From positions 42,008,209 to 42,072,208 of the forward strand of contig CM039509.1 of assembly GCA_022432975.1 (NCBI GenBank): a stretch of 64,000 nucleotides of DNA. Direction: 5' to 3'. The notes under the pieces were generated by a model, which saw only the letters and a list, made by a program, of their open reading frames with translations, ran no database searches and was not told the DNA's origin. Of the stretch, positions 33,446 to 45,300 are shown piece after piece (the first letter of the stretch is position 1; each line of letters starts with the position of its first letter). Made by a program: the position numbers and the translations under genes. Source of the stretch: Begonia masoniana (taxonomy: Eukaryota; Streptophyta; Magnoliopsida; Cucurbitales; Begoniaceae).

Positions 33446-35596
33446 TGTAACGCCCCGAGTTATCTGAACCCGGTTCGCTACACAAAATACTGAACCGAAC
33501 TATGGCTTTTTGAGAAAATTTTAAAATTTCATTCAATGATCAAGATTTGACTCTTAAAACGTTGAAACTTGCAGCGGAAAAATCATCGTATAAAAACAAT
33601 ATTTATTAAATAGTTAAAATATTCAAGACAGTTTGTTGAAAGAGAAAAGAAAACAGAACACATCGACCGATCACTAAACGACAAAAGTCTTTTACTTACA
33701 AACAGAACAGAACACCTCGACCGATCACTAAACGACAAAACACCTTTACCGCACAGACCACGTGATACCCATGCGATTGTAATAATTCGGCAGACGACGT
33801 CTACTGCTCACAAACGACAAACACTTTCAGCCTACATCTTCCGATTACAAAACGACAAGGCTACTAAAGACTTATGTAGAAGACATCTACCGATGGCTTC
33901 TACTGGAGACATCTTCCGATGGCTTCTACTGAAGACATCTTCCGATTACAAAACGACAAAATTCTTCCTACATCTTCCGATCGATATAATATTCGACATC
34001 ACCCGGTCACAAAACGAAAAATTCTAATACTCACTTCCACCGATGGACCACATCCACCGATAGATAAAACTCTCGACTTCTACCGATAGACTAAATCCAC
34101 CGATAGACAAAACTCTTGACTTCTACATAAAGACATCATCTATCGATAGATCAAAAATACTCAACATCTGCCGATAGACATCATCTACCGATAGATCAAA
34201 ACACTCAACAAAAACGGCATAGCAACAATTTCACTCTAAACAAAGAAAACTCCGACTACCAAAAGAACTTGAGCATTTTACTAAAACCGTTCAAAACTAC
34301 TTAAATCCGTATACTACTCCAAAATTTGGTAAAAACTACTATTAGAACTAACAGAGTATCATTATCAGAAAAAGTCTCAAATTGTATTCAAAACACCAAA
34401 ACTACTACTGCCACTAAAACTCTCAACATATTTAAATTGAATCATGGTTCACTAAACCTTCTCATCTACTGACACCAGTTAAACCGCCCCATCAGTTCGC
34501 CAAGTCGAGGCATGAATGTGCTCCCCCAACCAGCCTATTCCTCAACATGCTCAGAAAACACACTTGCAGTCACTTCTTCACCTACATCACAAAACTCATC
34601 TATTAGCCTAATGCTAAGTAAGTAAAGCAATAATGAAATGAAATGCTGAAATATAAATTCCTAAACATGCAGTTTCTATTTTCTCATCTCAGTTGCATAT
34701 GCATTCGTTTCTGATCTGATCCCCCTGTGAAATTGGGAGTTGGATCACTTCTCTCAAAGTCATACATTCTCTCTCGATTAAGGGGCGAATTAGTTCCCTT
34801 AACAAACTGTTCAGATCCCCTTGTGAAATTGGGATTTGGATCACTTCTCCCAAAGTCATACATCCTCTCTCTCGATTAAGGGGCAGATTAGTTCCCTTAA
34901 CAACTGTTACAGACTGTTCATTCCTTACCATGCTATTTCATGTAAATTCATTTTCGCATACTTTCAAAACATGATGCATGACATACAAACACATTCAAGC
35001 ATACACAATCCTACTGTTTTGTAATGTAGGCCCGAAGGCATAAGCATACTTTACTTACCTGGTCTCCTGAAAATCGCTCGGCTGTAAGCTACTTTAGAAG
35101 CTCGCTCACCTAAAGTCATAACAGTACATTAATCAAACCTTCACTAAACTTCACCAAGAATCAATCAGAAGTTTGAGGAAACCAGTTTGAAACCCTGCTA
35201 CCCGTGCATTCCCATTTATCACCAAAACCCAAACCTACTCTCAATCACAGCATCCTCGAAATTTCTCACATTGTACTCCCTCAGTTACCTAACTGCTAAA
35301 ATACAAGAAAACGAGAAAAAACTTACCTAGATTAAAAGAGAATCAAGCAAGAGAATCGCCAAAAGGGTTCTGCTGGAGAGTTGGAGGCCGAAAGAGGAAT
35401 GATAAACAGAATAGTGGTGGCTACAGTGCATTAAACCCAAACCTCTCTCCTTAAATACGTTATCCACTTTTAAATTTTCAATTACCCTTATGCCCTTACC
35501 TAGTCATCAATTAACCCTACTTTTATTATTATCTTTTAAAGTGTGCCATTAATTTAAAAAGAATAGAGAACTGGTTCGATAGAACCAGGTGTTACA
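33446..35596 (-). mobile_element. Solo Gypsy LTR S3 inside Copia A 5' LTR
   Basis: 2151 bp; on the minus strand it starts TGTAACACCTGGTTCTATCG and ends GGGGCGTTACA. GCTCA flanks both sides (33441-33445 and 35597-35601). Same family as S1 and G2. Candidate leader introns on the minus strand are 35326-35110 and 35058-34582, with a 51-nt mini-exon between. A GCCTTCGGGC hairpin lies at 35039-35030. An array of ACATCTTCCGATTACAAAAC-type units covers about 33660-34200. Confidence 0.92.
34582..35058 (-). other. Candidate leader intron of S3 LTR with UUCG hairpin
   Basis: Minus-strand CAG|GTAAGT donor at 35058, hairpin 35039-35030, CTAAT near 34610 and TGATGTAG|GTG acceptor ending at 34582. Matches the S1 and G2 layout. 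Confidence 0.5.
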
Positions 35597-37326
35597 GCTC
35601 ATAAATGGAGTGTGAATACATTCAATTAATGATCGAATGAATAACTAAAAGAACTACGGCGTCCACAAGAAAAACCCGAGATACAATATTTTTTCGGCGC
35701 ACCCTTTCTATTAAACAAATTGTTTTTGTATAATTTGCAATTACCTTTTATGAGGTGTAATTCAAATACCATATTTAAAAGGATCCGCATGGAGAAAGAA
35801 AACAAAAATTTTTCTGTTTGCACGTGAGACATCGTGCATACTATTTTAGGAAGGAATCAACCAATCTTCCAAGACGAATCCCAACACTTAAGGAATATAG
35901 TCTTCATTTGATGTGATTGCTTATATTGCAGAGATCACATAATATGAATCCCGAGAATCAATCTTCATAGATTAAAATCACACAATAGGAAATAATACCT
36001 AAATTTCCTGAAAATATGTTTGCCAAAATATATACCAACACATAAACATTTACAATTTACATATCTTCTACTATTGACGCTCTAACTTTGTAACACCCGA
36101 GATTTTTCTGGTAACGAGTGTAGCCTTAGAAGGGTTATAGGAAATTCAATTTGCAAGAGTTGTATTAGGAAATTAAATATGAAATTGGAGTGGATGAAGT
36201 ATGGTGGAAGAGTTTGACAATTCAAACTTACTTGTGATTGGTTGAGAATTTTTGGTTTGAAAAGTCCAAGTATTTAAACCAATCAAATTTCAAGCAAAAT
36301 GTGTGAAATAAATGGAAGAAAAAGTGGGATTTAATTGTTGATTCACGTTGGAAAAGTCAAGAGAAGAAAATGAAATGGAATAGTTGAAAAGTCAAAAAGT
36401 AAGTAAAGAATGGTTGAAAAAGAATTATGAATTCAACCTTTGAAAAGTCAAATGCAATAACCAATCAAAACTTAGTAAAAATTTGAATGAAAAAGTGATG
36501 AAGAATGGTGGATCACGTTGGCTGCCAAGAGGAGGAGAATGTGAGGGTTAAATTGTAATTTTACTTGGAATTAAATGCAATAAAGAAAAAGAAGAAAAAT
36601 GTGTATTAAAAATGAGTTTTTTTCATTTCTTCTTCTTCACTCCTTCGGCCTCTTCCCTTTTCCACCATAGCCGACGGCTCTCCCTCTCCTCTCTTCATTT
36701 TCTCAAGTGATTTCAAGGTAATTTCTCATGGGTTTTGCTTTGGGTACATTTGGATGAAGCTTGTGAGTGATTGTAGTGAGTTTTGAGAGGTTTTGGTGAG
36801 GGTTTGAAAACCCTAAAAGGAGGAGTCCGAAAATTGAGTTCTCTTTGGAGGTTTTCTTCCTCTTTTGGTTAATTAAGCCTTAGATATATTAGTTTAGGTT
36901 GTTGGAATGTTTAGATTATGAATTGGAATTTATTTACACAAAATCGGGTTTTATGCAAAATGGGAGCTGAATCTGTTGGTGCATTTTCGGATTGGCTAAG
37001 TGTTTTGTTTGGTTAATTTAAGCATTTCAATGGATAGTAGACGTGTAGAGGTTTCCGAATTGGGGTGGCACGTCGAAATCCATTGAAAAACGTGAGAGTT
37101 ATGACCGATTGAAGTTAGACGGTGGAAATTGGTGAAAAATCGGGTGTTGGGGTTTTATTCGGGTGTTGGGGTTTTATTTGAAAAGTTAGTTTGGTTGTGT
37201 GAGAAATTTAGTAAATATCCTTTAGTTTATGATTTGGTGATTTTAAGTGATTTTTCCATTAATGTACTAGGTTAACGAGCGAGTGAATTGTATACTCGGA
37301 GTGAGCCAACACGTGCGGAAGTTCAG

Positions 37327-38069
37327 GTAAGTAGTGGATGTGTGTTTGTTGCCTTCGGGCCTACACTACAGAACGATAGGATTTATTGTTTGATAGTGTA
37401 TTGTTAGTGTTTGAGTATTGTTTGATGAATTGCTGGGTTGTTATTGTTAGTGTTTCAGATTGTTTGCTTGTTTGGTTGCTTTGTTCTGATTTGGTTGCTT
37501 GAATGTTTGGTTAAGTATGGTTTTAAATGTTTTGTTTGGTTAAGCATGGTTTTAAATATTTGGTTGTGGTTAAGCATGGTTTTGAAATGTGAGTACGATA
37601 TGGATTGAAAGTGGTCTGTTGGCGGTGGTTCCTCGTCGCGAAGTAGTGTCTGAAATATGGCAAGCTTCGGGAGGTTTCCACAAAAGATTTGCAGTGGTTC
37701 CTCGTCGTGAAGTAGTGTCTGAAATATGGCAAGCTTCGGGAGGTTTCCACAAAAGATATGCAGTGGTTCCTCGTCGCGAAGTAGTGTCTGAAATATGGCA
37801 AGCTTCGGGAGGTTTCCACAAAAGATATGCAGTGGTTCCTCGTCGCGAAGTAGTGTCTGAAATATGGCAAGCTTCGGGAGGTTCTGCAAGAGGCACCTGA
37901 CTGAGTATACGTAAGATGTTGTGAGTGGATTTGCTACGAAAGATGTTGGGGGTGGAACGACATGTGTTAGGATTGTGTGAGAGTTGTGTGTGCATAGTGT
38001 ATGTTTGTACTTGTTGTCCCCTACTTGCTAAGCGTAAGCTTATGTGTGTGTGTGTGTTCTGTGGTGTAG
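37327..38069 (+). other. Candidate leader intron of S2 LTR with UUCG hairpin and 69-bp array
   Basis: Donor CAG|GTAAGT at 37327, hairpin 37351-37360, and acceptor after a TG-rich tract (GTGGTGTAG|GTG) ending at 38069. The 69-bp minisatellite lies wholly within it. Confidence 0.5.
37626..37901 (+). repeat. 69-bp minisatellite, four units
   Basis: Unit phases at 37626, 37695, 37764 and 37833. Units are nearly identical. As 69 is divisible by 3, several frames stay open across it on both strands, giving spurious 100-140 codon frames. Confidence 0.93.
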
Positions 38070-38614
38070 GTGACGACAGGAGTACAGGTTAGAGCTACGA
38101 GGAAAACTAGGATTGGGACGCAGTCGATGATGTAAGCGGTATGCCGGTGCAAGCAGTTGTCGGGGCGCCTCGATCATGGTCTTCGGGGAATGTGGGGCTT
38201 TATATTTTGGTAGTTTATTGTAAATGTCTGGTTGTAGAAATGATGGGAATGCGTTACCCTGTATTGTGGGTTTCCTTCATTTTGGTTAATTGTTGGAGAT
38301 TTCGTAGGTTGGTTAGATGGTTAGGAATATTCTAGATTGGTTGAGATTGGATTTTATGCAGGTACCTAGCATTTTGGAGGTGCCATTTTCAGGCGTTACT
38401 TTGTCGAAATTTTCGGGAAGGACGCCGTGGTGCTAAAAGGTTAGGATTAAGGGAAATTAGTGAATTTAGGTAGCTAGGTATGACGTAAGAGAGTTTTGAG
38501 GGACTTAGCTTTAAATTTTGCTGTATTAATTTTCTTTTAAATTATGTTTTAATGTGGGATTGGTTAGCAAAATAGCGCACCGAGTCAGGGTGGGTTCGGG
38601 GGCGTTACAAACTT

Positions 38615-39157
38615 TGTGTTGGATTTAGCCTTTATTGTTCTTCATGATTTAGAACTTTCCAACCTTTGATCAATCTTCTCTTGATGGTATAGTATTCTAA
38701 TAATTCAGAATTCATTCGTTAAATTGATAAGATTGGGGATTCTAACTCAAGAAATCAAAGAACTATTTCCATCAAATAGTGTCTCTAATGTTCGTGTCTC
38801 TTTCATAGACATGATCGTAAGGTTGTGATAATTAAAAAATGATGGGTTATCACAATTATGAACCATTAAACTTTATAAAATATAAATTTTTAACATATGT
38901 ATCATTAAATCTTTTTAATTCAATTCAATAATTATATCTCATAATTGTTAAAAAAATTATAATGATCAAATTTGACAGTCTCTGAGTAGATATGAATGGT
39001 GGTTGATTGAGTAAAACAACTTAGCCAAATATGATGTCTTTAGCTGCGTTGACATGGTAAAGTGGACAGAATAAGGACATGTGACAATTTTGTTAATTTA
39101 TTTGACTATAAATAATTTAAAACAAAAGTGAAACTATAAGAACTTCATTAAAAATAA
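38615..39157. other. AT-rich intergenic DNA, no gene seen
   Basis: No coding frame, RNA gene or clear repeat boundary. It continues the sequence that flanks S2 on the left (36041-36083), i.e. the DNA into which element A and then S2 inserted. Confidence 0.5.
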
Positions 39158-39725
39158 GGTGGTAAATTACAAATTAAATTATAAACTTTTTACTTTTTTT
39201 TAACAAAATGAACATTATGTCCGTTCAATTTAAATCATGAGTTTTTTTTTTTTAAAATGGACATCAAACTCTGTATCGCGAGTAAATAAATTAGACCTTA
39301 TTATTAAAATTAGAATTTTTTCGATTTTGCTCCATCTAAAATCAAACCAAATTGATATTATAATATCTACATATTTTTTAATTTTAATTTTAAAACTTAC
39401 AAATAATATAACCAACTAAGCCAAAACCATCTAAAGTTGGCAAAATCGTCTAAAACCAACCCAAATATGAGCCAAACCAACTTAAATCAAGTTCTAGTCG
39501 AAAAAATTTAAAATAAAAAATTAACAGAACCAAACTGAGCAAAACAAAATGATTGGTTTGAGGTTTATTTTGTTCACGATGCAAAGTTTAAGGTTCATTT
39601 TGTTTAAAAAAAAGTTCAAGGTTTGAATTAAACGAGTCTCAAATGTTTGAGTTTCAATTTGTTTATTCAAAATTTAGGTTGGCCAAATCTCATATTTTTG
39701 GGTTTAATTTATACTTCACCCTGAA
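39158..39725. mobile_element. Foldback MITE-like element
   Basis: The left arm (AACAAAATGAACATTATG..., about 39200-39290) is the inverted complement of the right arm (about 39560-39680), including ACTCTGTATCGCGAGTAAAT against its partner TTCACGATGCAAAGTTTAAG. The arms exceed 100 nt with mismatches. No transposase is encoded. Boundaries are approximate and no clean TSD was found. Confidence 0.5.
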
Positions 39726-39947
39726 AAACAAAATTACAAAGGTGAAATTAAAACAAAATAAACTATGAGAGTTGGATATTGTTAATTACATTATTGTTTA
39801 GTTTTAGTTTTTTATAGTTTAATTTATTTTTTGCATAAGAGGTTTTCATCTGTCAAAATTCGTTTTGAAATACTCGTATTTCTTTTTATGAAAAAAATAA
39901 TAGTCATAATAAGAGTGGTAAAATACAAAATTGAACCTTGACCTTTG

Positions 39948-41209
39948 CGTAGGATCAATAATAACCCCAAGGGATGTGAATTAGGTTATTTAAACTTTCT
40001 TATTGGACTAAGAACTTAATTTTTTGATACCTCTAATTATAAAATTTATGTTAATTAGATTTTCCAAATCTAATAATACTCAAACAATAATAAAAGCAAA
40101 TAAGAGAGTAAGGAAGAGAATGCAAACAACTTATTAACGCGGTTCGATCAATCTTATCTATGTCCGCTCTTCAAGACTTCTCTTTGAAGATTTTTTCCAC
40201 TATAACATTTTTAGACGTCAATCAAGTGTTACACTAACTCTTCTTGAGCGTCACCCTTTAATCGTTCCACAAATAACAAATGTAGAGTTTTTTGGGTCTA
40301 AACCTAACTCTCATGAATATGTAATCTCAAGTTTGAGTACAAGAGAGTTAGAGATTTACTCAAAGAATAGAGATAATAAAATCTCAAGAAAATTCGTAGC
40401 ACTTCATCATGAGAGTCTCTAGTTAAGTTGCACAACGAAGTGAGCTTTTATTTATAGTCCTCTTCAAATTTCTCAAGTTGCGGGCGTCTTCTGGTTGTCA
40501 TTGGGCTTCCGCGATATATTCCGTTAGCGACATCAATGAGATCATGAGCTTCCACAACTTAAGTTGAGATACTGCGTCAGGCGTTCGCAAATTGTGATCG
40601 GATGTTCGTGTGAAGCTTCAATTTAAATAATTGTCTCTATAACTAGATTTTAGCGAGGCTCTCCAATTGTCTGTGCATGGCTCTGCTCGTCCTCAAATTG
40701 AGTTTCTAAAAACATTGTCCCGAGACTAGACTTCTACAGGTTCCTCTAAGAATCCGTTACGGGAGTACACTCTTCAATTTCTGGTGTCTGCATGTTCAGC
40801 TTAAAAAAAATTATCTTGGGCCTGGGATTTTGCAGATTCCATCAGATTTTCGTTGTGGGTGTCCACAACCAAACCAGCTCTCGAGACTGAGCATTTGAGA
40901 AATCTTCCATTTTACACGACTCAGGACTAGGCTTCCGCACCTTAGATAAGAGAACTCGCACAATCAATACTTGGACTTTTTTGATCTATTTTCGATTTAA
41001 TCCTACACGTGAAATAAAACCATGTTCGCATAAACTCAGGTAAACACATTAAAAACTCTAAATAGTCATTGACATGAATATTTTCAATAAAAGCAAAAAC
41101 ACATAAAACAAAATCCAATGACATTACAATTTTGGTTAAATTATAATTATTATTCAACTAAATACATCAATTATCAAAACAATTAAATTAAATACTTATT
41201 AAGCTAACA
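39948..41209 (-). mobile_element. Decayed solo Copia LTR D (B/C-like)
   Basis: Its right end reads TGTTAGCTTAATAAG on the minus strand. Its left end reads CGTAGGATC in place of the TGTAGGATC seen in B. The internal order is collinear with the B LTR (a GGTGAATTAGG-like stretch, ACGCGGTTCGATCAATCTT, and the CGTCAATCAAGTG region). Flanks CTTTG and TTTTG are a likely TSD with one mismatch. It is strongly diverged, so it is old. Confidence 0.65.
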
Positions 41210-41219
41210 TTTTGGGGAT

Positions 41220-41600
41220 TCGTTTGACTCTGAACTTTTGTTTTGAATAAAATGAACCTTGAACGTTGGAATTGATTTAGATTGAGTTTCAATTTTCTAT
41301 TTTTTCGGTCTAGACTCAGTTTTGGATCGGTTTTAGTTATTTTAGGTTGGTTTTGTTTGTTTTTTTATAATTTTTAAAATAAAAATATATATATTATAAT
41401 ATTGGTTCGGCTCGGTTTTGGTTGAAGCAAAATCGAGTAAGCTTTAATTTATTCACGATGTAAAGTTTGAATTTTATTTTGTTCAAAAACAAATTTAAGT
41501 TTTAAGTTAAATGAAATTCAAAATTGGAGATTCATTTTGTTAAAATGAAGTTAAGGGTACAAAATGAGAAAACTTTGAAAGTTCATAGTATGAGAATTGA
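41220..41600. mobile_element. Second foldback element, split by solo LTR D
   Basis: AATAAAATGAACCTTGAACG (about 41255) is inverted against the right arm around CACGATGTAAAGTTTGAATT (about 41450). The family is shared with the element at 39158. The left arm seems to continue on the far side of LTR D (39900-39947), which implies LTR D inserted into it. Confidence 0.4.
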
Positions 41601-42136
41601 AGTGAAATTAAATAAAAAGATAGTAATAATGAAAAAAAGGTGAAATCAATTTAAATTAAGAAAATATCTTATTTTATTTATTAGTTTTTAACTATATTTA
41701 TTATTTTTAAAAATAATTTGATTTTTATTTTTTTATTTTTCTGGGCAAACCCCAAAGAGAAGCCCTATACTCCAAAAGGTCTGGCTCTTCCTACATAAGC
41801 TTCATCTCTTTAAAATAAAAATATATATATTATAATATTGGTTCGGCTCGGTTTTGGTTGAAGCAAAATCGAGTAAGCTTTAATTTATTCACGATGTAAA
41901 GTTTGAATTTTATTTTGTTCAAAAACAAATTTAAGTTTTAAGTTAAATGAAATTCAAAATTGGAGATTCATTTTGTTAAAATGAAGTTAAGGGTACAAAA
42001 TGAGAAAACTTTGAAAGTTCATAGTATGAGAATTGAAGTGAAATTAAATAAAAAGATAGTAATAATGAAAAAAAGGTGAAATCAATTTAAATTAAGAAAA
42101 TATCTTATTTTATTTATTAGTTTTTAACTATATTAT
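41370..42136. repeat. Direct duplication, 436-bp period, upstream of GIP1
   Basis: About 325 bp at 41374-41698 recurs at 41810-42134 with an offset of 436 bp. I see no differences by eye. The 110 bp between (41700-41809) is not repeated after the second copy, where the GIP1 leader begins. It is either a very recent event or an assembly artefact. Confidence 0.9.
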
Positions 42137-42351
42137 CTTCTTCTTCCTCTTTTCTATTTTTCCTTTTCCGTTCACTTTGTCTAGATCATCAGGACAAACC
42201 ATTTCTACCTACAATATCAACGCCATATCCTTCTCTGACAATCCCTTTTCAGTATTTTTTCTTTCTTCTTCACTTTTATCCTCATCCTCCCCTCCATATT
42301 CACAGCCTTGCGCACTTAGTGTTCGAATTTTCTGTCGTGGGGGTTGTGAAG
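42137..42351 (+). promoter_or_regulatory. Probable 5' UTR / core promoter zone of the GIP1-like gene
   Basis: A CT-rich tract (TCTTCTTCTTCCTCTTTTC) starts where the duplication ends, as in plant Y-patch/leader sequences. No ATG-initiated upstream ORF precedes the start codon. The transcription start cannot be set from sequence. Confidence 0.4.
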
Positions 42352-45300
42352 ATGAGTGGCGGGGGCTTTAGAGTTTCAATCCCTCATAGTGAGAGGAAGA
42401 TGATTGCAAACATTAAGGAGATCACGGGGAATCACAGTGATGAGGAGATTTATGCAATGCTCAAGGAATGTTCTATGGATCCCGACGAGACTATTGAGAA
42501 GCTTCTTTTTCAGGGTTCGGATGTTTTTCTTTTGATTTTAGTTTCTTTTGTTTACTTTGGTTTTTTGTGGTTTTGGGTCTTGTTCTGATTGGGTCTTTTC
42601 TTCGTGATCCGTATTGATGTAGTATTATCTAGGTATTGAGGTTTGATTGAATTCGATTTTTGGTTCAGTCTGGCAATCGTCAGTGGAATTCGAGTATGGC
42701 TTTGCTAATTTCTATTATTGGTGTTCATTCTTGGATTTTGTTTTTGGGGTATTATCTCTGGCTGCATTCATACACCTCAATTTTCGTGATCAATTTTCTA
42801 AGTCCTACTGAGGAGTAGTTACTCTACTTTCTCCAGTGCCAAAGTGTAATTTTATTGGTTTTTAGAAATCCAAGGACTTGTTAGGAGTGTATTACAATGG
42901 TATGTAGTAGATATGTAGCCTTGCTCCACTTCAGATTTCCTTTTTCGTTACAGAATGATATAGGAAACTATTCAGGGGTCGCATTTGGGTAATTTGTTTA
43001 AGCTCTTAATGGGAGGCTTGCATAGTGATTGTTGTTGGTTTAGTATGAAACTTTATAGCAGTTCTGTACTGAGTTTATCGCTAATCTTAGACATTTGGAG
43101 AATACAAACTTAAAGTTCTTTTTCGTTTTTTTTATGCCATGATGTTACCCATTGCATTGCGGACTTTATTTTTATTTTTAGTGCTTCATTTTCTTTAACC
43201 AAGATGATTAGTTTTCTTGTTCCTCCACAGATCCATTCCATGAAGTGAAAAGCAAACGTGAAAGAAGGAAGGAGGTAGTGAAATATGTAGCAGTTTATTG
43301 TTCTGAAAGTTTTCGGTTTGCATAACTGTTTGGCATTATGTCTTGATTTGCCAACAACATTGTTGCTTGAAAATTTTGTAGAAGCTTACTTTGTTATATG
43401 ACTTTGATAGAATTTTGCTAAGTATTTTGGGTGGGGGGGATAGGATACTTCTTTATTGTTACTTTAAGAGTTGGAAAATAGTTTCCTAATTTCTCTCTTT
43501 GTTTCGTTCTTTTTCTGCAAGTCTGATCTTCTGTTAGAGTAAACATATTTAACCATTATTTTCTCACCTAAATGGATCACATATTTCTCTACCTAACTTT
43601 ATATATCAATCACCGTTCTGTTTATACATTTGCAGAACGCAAACAGTAGAGAATCAGTGGATTCGCGGTGGAAAGCTTCAGCTCATGGGCGTGGGGGAAA
43701 GGGTGGTTCCTTGAATATATCTCCTCGATCCACATCAAATGGTCAGCTTATTTGACTCTCTCTCTGATGCTTACCTCAATTGATGTCTTTAATTACACTT
43801 TTTTGTTGATTCTTTTCCATTCATGTGATTTCTACATTATGATTTAGTTATTGCGATGTCCAGTGATTTGCTATAAAAAGTTATGTGAAAAATACATGGT
43901 TTCAAATAACTCTTTTAATTGAAGTCACTTGAATGGGTTCAATTCACGTGTCTTTCTGATCAGATGCTATTGGCGGCCGAAACTCATTTTCTGGAAAAGA
44001 GAACAGAGTTAATCAAGTTGTTGAAAAGAGTGGTTTTCATGACATAAAAAATAAGGAAAGAAGTCTGGTAAAAAGGTGATTAAATTTCTCTAATCGCCTC
44101 CTTTGTAATTGTCTTATCAAAGGTGTTTTCAATTATTTACAAGACTGAGTTTCATAGTATGCTGACTAATTGCTGTCTGCAGTACCTTACCTGTCACTGA
44201 TGCCGGCCCCACCGGTTCAGCTTCTGAAAATTCTGCTCAAGGACTTAATAACAAGGAGGCTAAATTGCCCCCTTTTGTTGTGATAAAGAAGCCAACAAGT
44301 TTATCTGCAAAGTGGGACTTACAAGAGCAGTCCCCATCAGACTCTAATAATGTTTTGGTATCAATGGCACCAATATCTTCATCAGTCCCCTACATTTCAT
44401 CCTCAGATTCTATGCCGGTTCCATCCAGAGATTCACAGTTCCCTGATGCGATGAATTCAATCAAATGTGATGTGGGTACTGAGCAGCTTTCTGCTATAAA
44501 CCCTATGGTGAACGCAGTAACTGCTGGTAGGATTTAGATTTTTCCCTTTGATTTATTATTTATCTTTTTAACTCTTGAGAATGAAACACTATTATTTCAT
44601 TTTGCTTTATCACTTAAACAGAGGTTCCTGAGAACATCAACACTATGATAGAAGGAAACACAACAAGCAAATCGCAGAGGACTGGAGGCAATCAGATTAC
44701 TGACTTTTCACAATCTTCAACATCTACTCATGGGGAGTCAGCAATTAGTAGGCCTTCGTCTAATTACAATAATCGGCCGCAACAAATAATTGGCTCTCAA
44801 AAAGGTATGAATTTCAATTATCTTTATTATTTTTATTAACCACTACATCAATTGAGGACTCAAAATTTGTTAAACTTCCGGAGGTTGGTTTATGTTTTGT
44901 ATCAAAGGATTTTAATCATAAAAAAGTCAGTTATCTCTAATTCTGTCTTTTCTCTTCCTTGTTCCAGATGAGAAAATAAGATTTTTTTTTTTTTTCCCAG
45001 CTGTTATTTTATTTGCTCATGTGTGAAATTTACTTCTGGATATTTTAAGTTGTTCTGGTTCATATGTTTGCCTTCATTAGTAATCTATTAATGGGGATAT
45101 TGGTTTTCTTCTTGATGTCAGATTACATACTGAATGTTGGAGTGATTCTTTTCATTAGTTGAAATTTCTGTTATGGGTTAGTCAACCTGTTATCACTATA
45201 TTATTGTTGTACAATGGCTAATTCTCTATAAATGTTTTGTTTTCTATAAACAGTTGGTTTTTACAAGGAGTGGAAACCAAAAACAAAGAACTCTTCTGGT

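Larger units (their letters stand above)
1..36040 (-). mobile_element. Copia LTR retrotransposon A (outermost host of the nest, 3' end off window)
   Basis: This is the oldest layer of the nest. Its 5' LTR (32852-36040) and N-terminal gag (32273-32808) lie at the right; the rest of gag plus pol (561-4929) lies at the left. The 27-kb Copia B separates them. The two gag halves abut exactly when B and one copy of the TTTCG duplication are removed: the codons for R-K at the break are shared across the two ends. The 3' LTR is not seen in 1-560, so it should lie left of the window. Gag is of the UBN2/DUF4219 type, compatible with a SIRE/Maximus-like Copia, but I cannot fix the clade. Confidence 0.85.
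32852..36040 (-). repeat. 5' LTR of Copia A, split by solo LTR S3
   Basis: On the minus strand it starts TGTTGGTATATATTTTGGC (36040) and ends TTGATCTTTCA beside the primer site (32852). Without S3 and one GCTCA duplication it is about 1033 bp. The outer boundary is set by the TG/CA ends and lack of a purine tract outside; the 3' LTR is off window, so it cannot be cross-checked. Confidence 0.7.
36089..38609 (+). mobile_element. Solo Gypsy LTR S2
   Basis: 2521 bp starting TGTAACACCCGAGATTTTTC and ending GGGTTCGGGGGCGTTACA, flanked by AACTT at 36084-36088 and 38610-38614. It is a different family from S1/S3/G2 and is related to G1's LTR at the ends. Candidate leader introns are 36718-37270 and 37327-38069, with a 56-nt mini-exon between, and the GCCTTCGGGC hairpin at 37351-37360. 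Confidence 0.92.

Noticed and set aside
37455..37995. Overlapping open frames of 100-144 codons on both strands
   Set aside because: They all span the 69-bp minisatellite, whose length is a multiple of 3; internal residues repeat every 23 positions. No independent coding evidence.
42177..42371. 64-codon upstream frame before the GIP1 start
   Set aside because: It opens at a TTG, not an ATG, and overlaps the main start in another frame; no uORF is supported.
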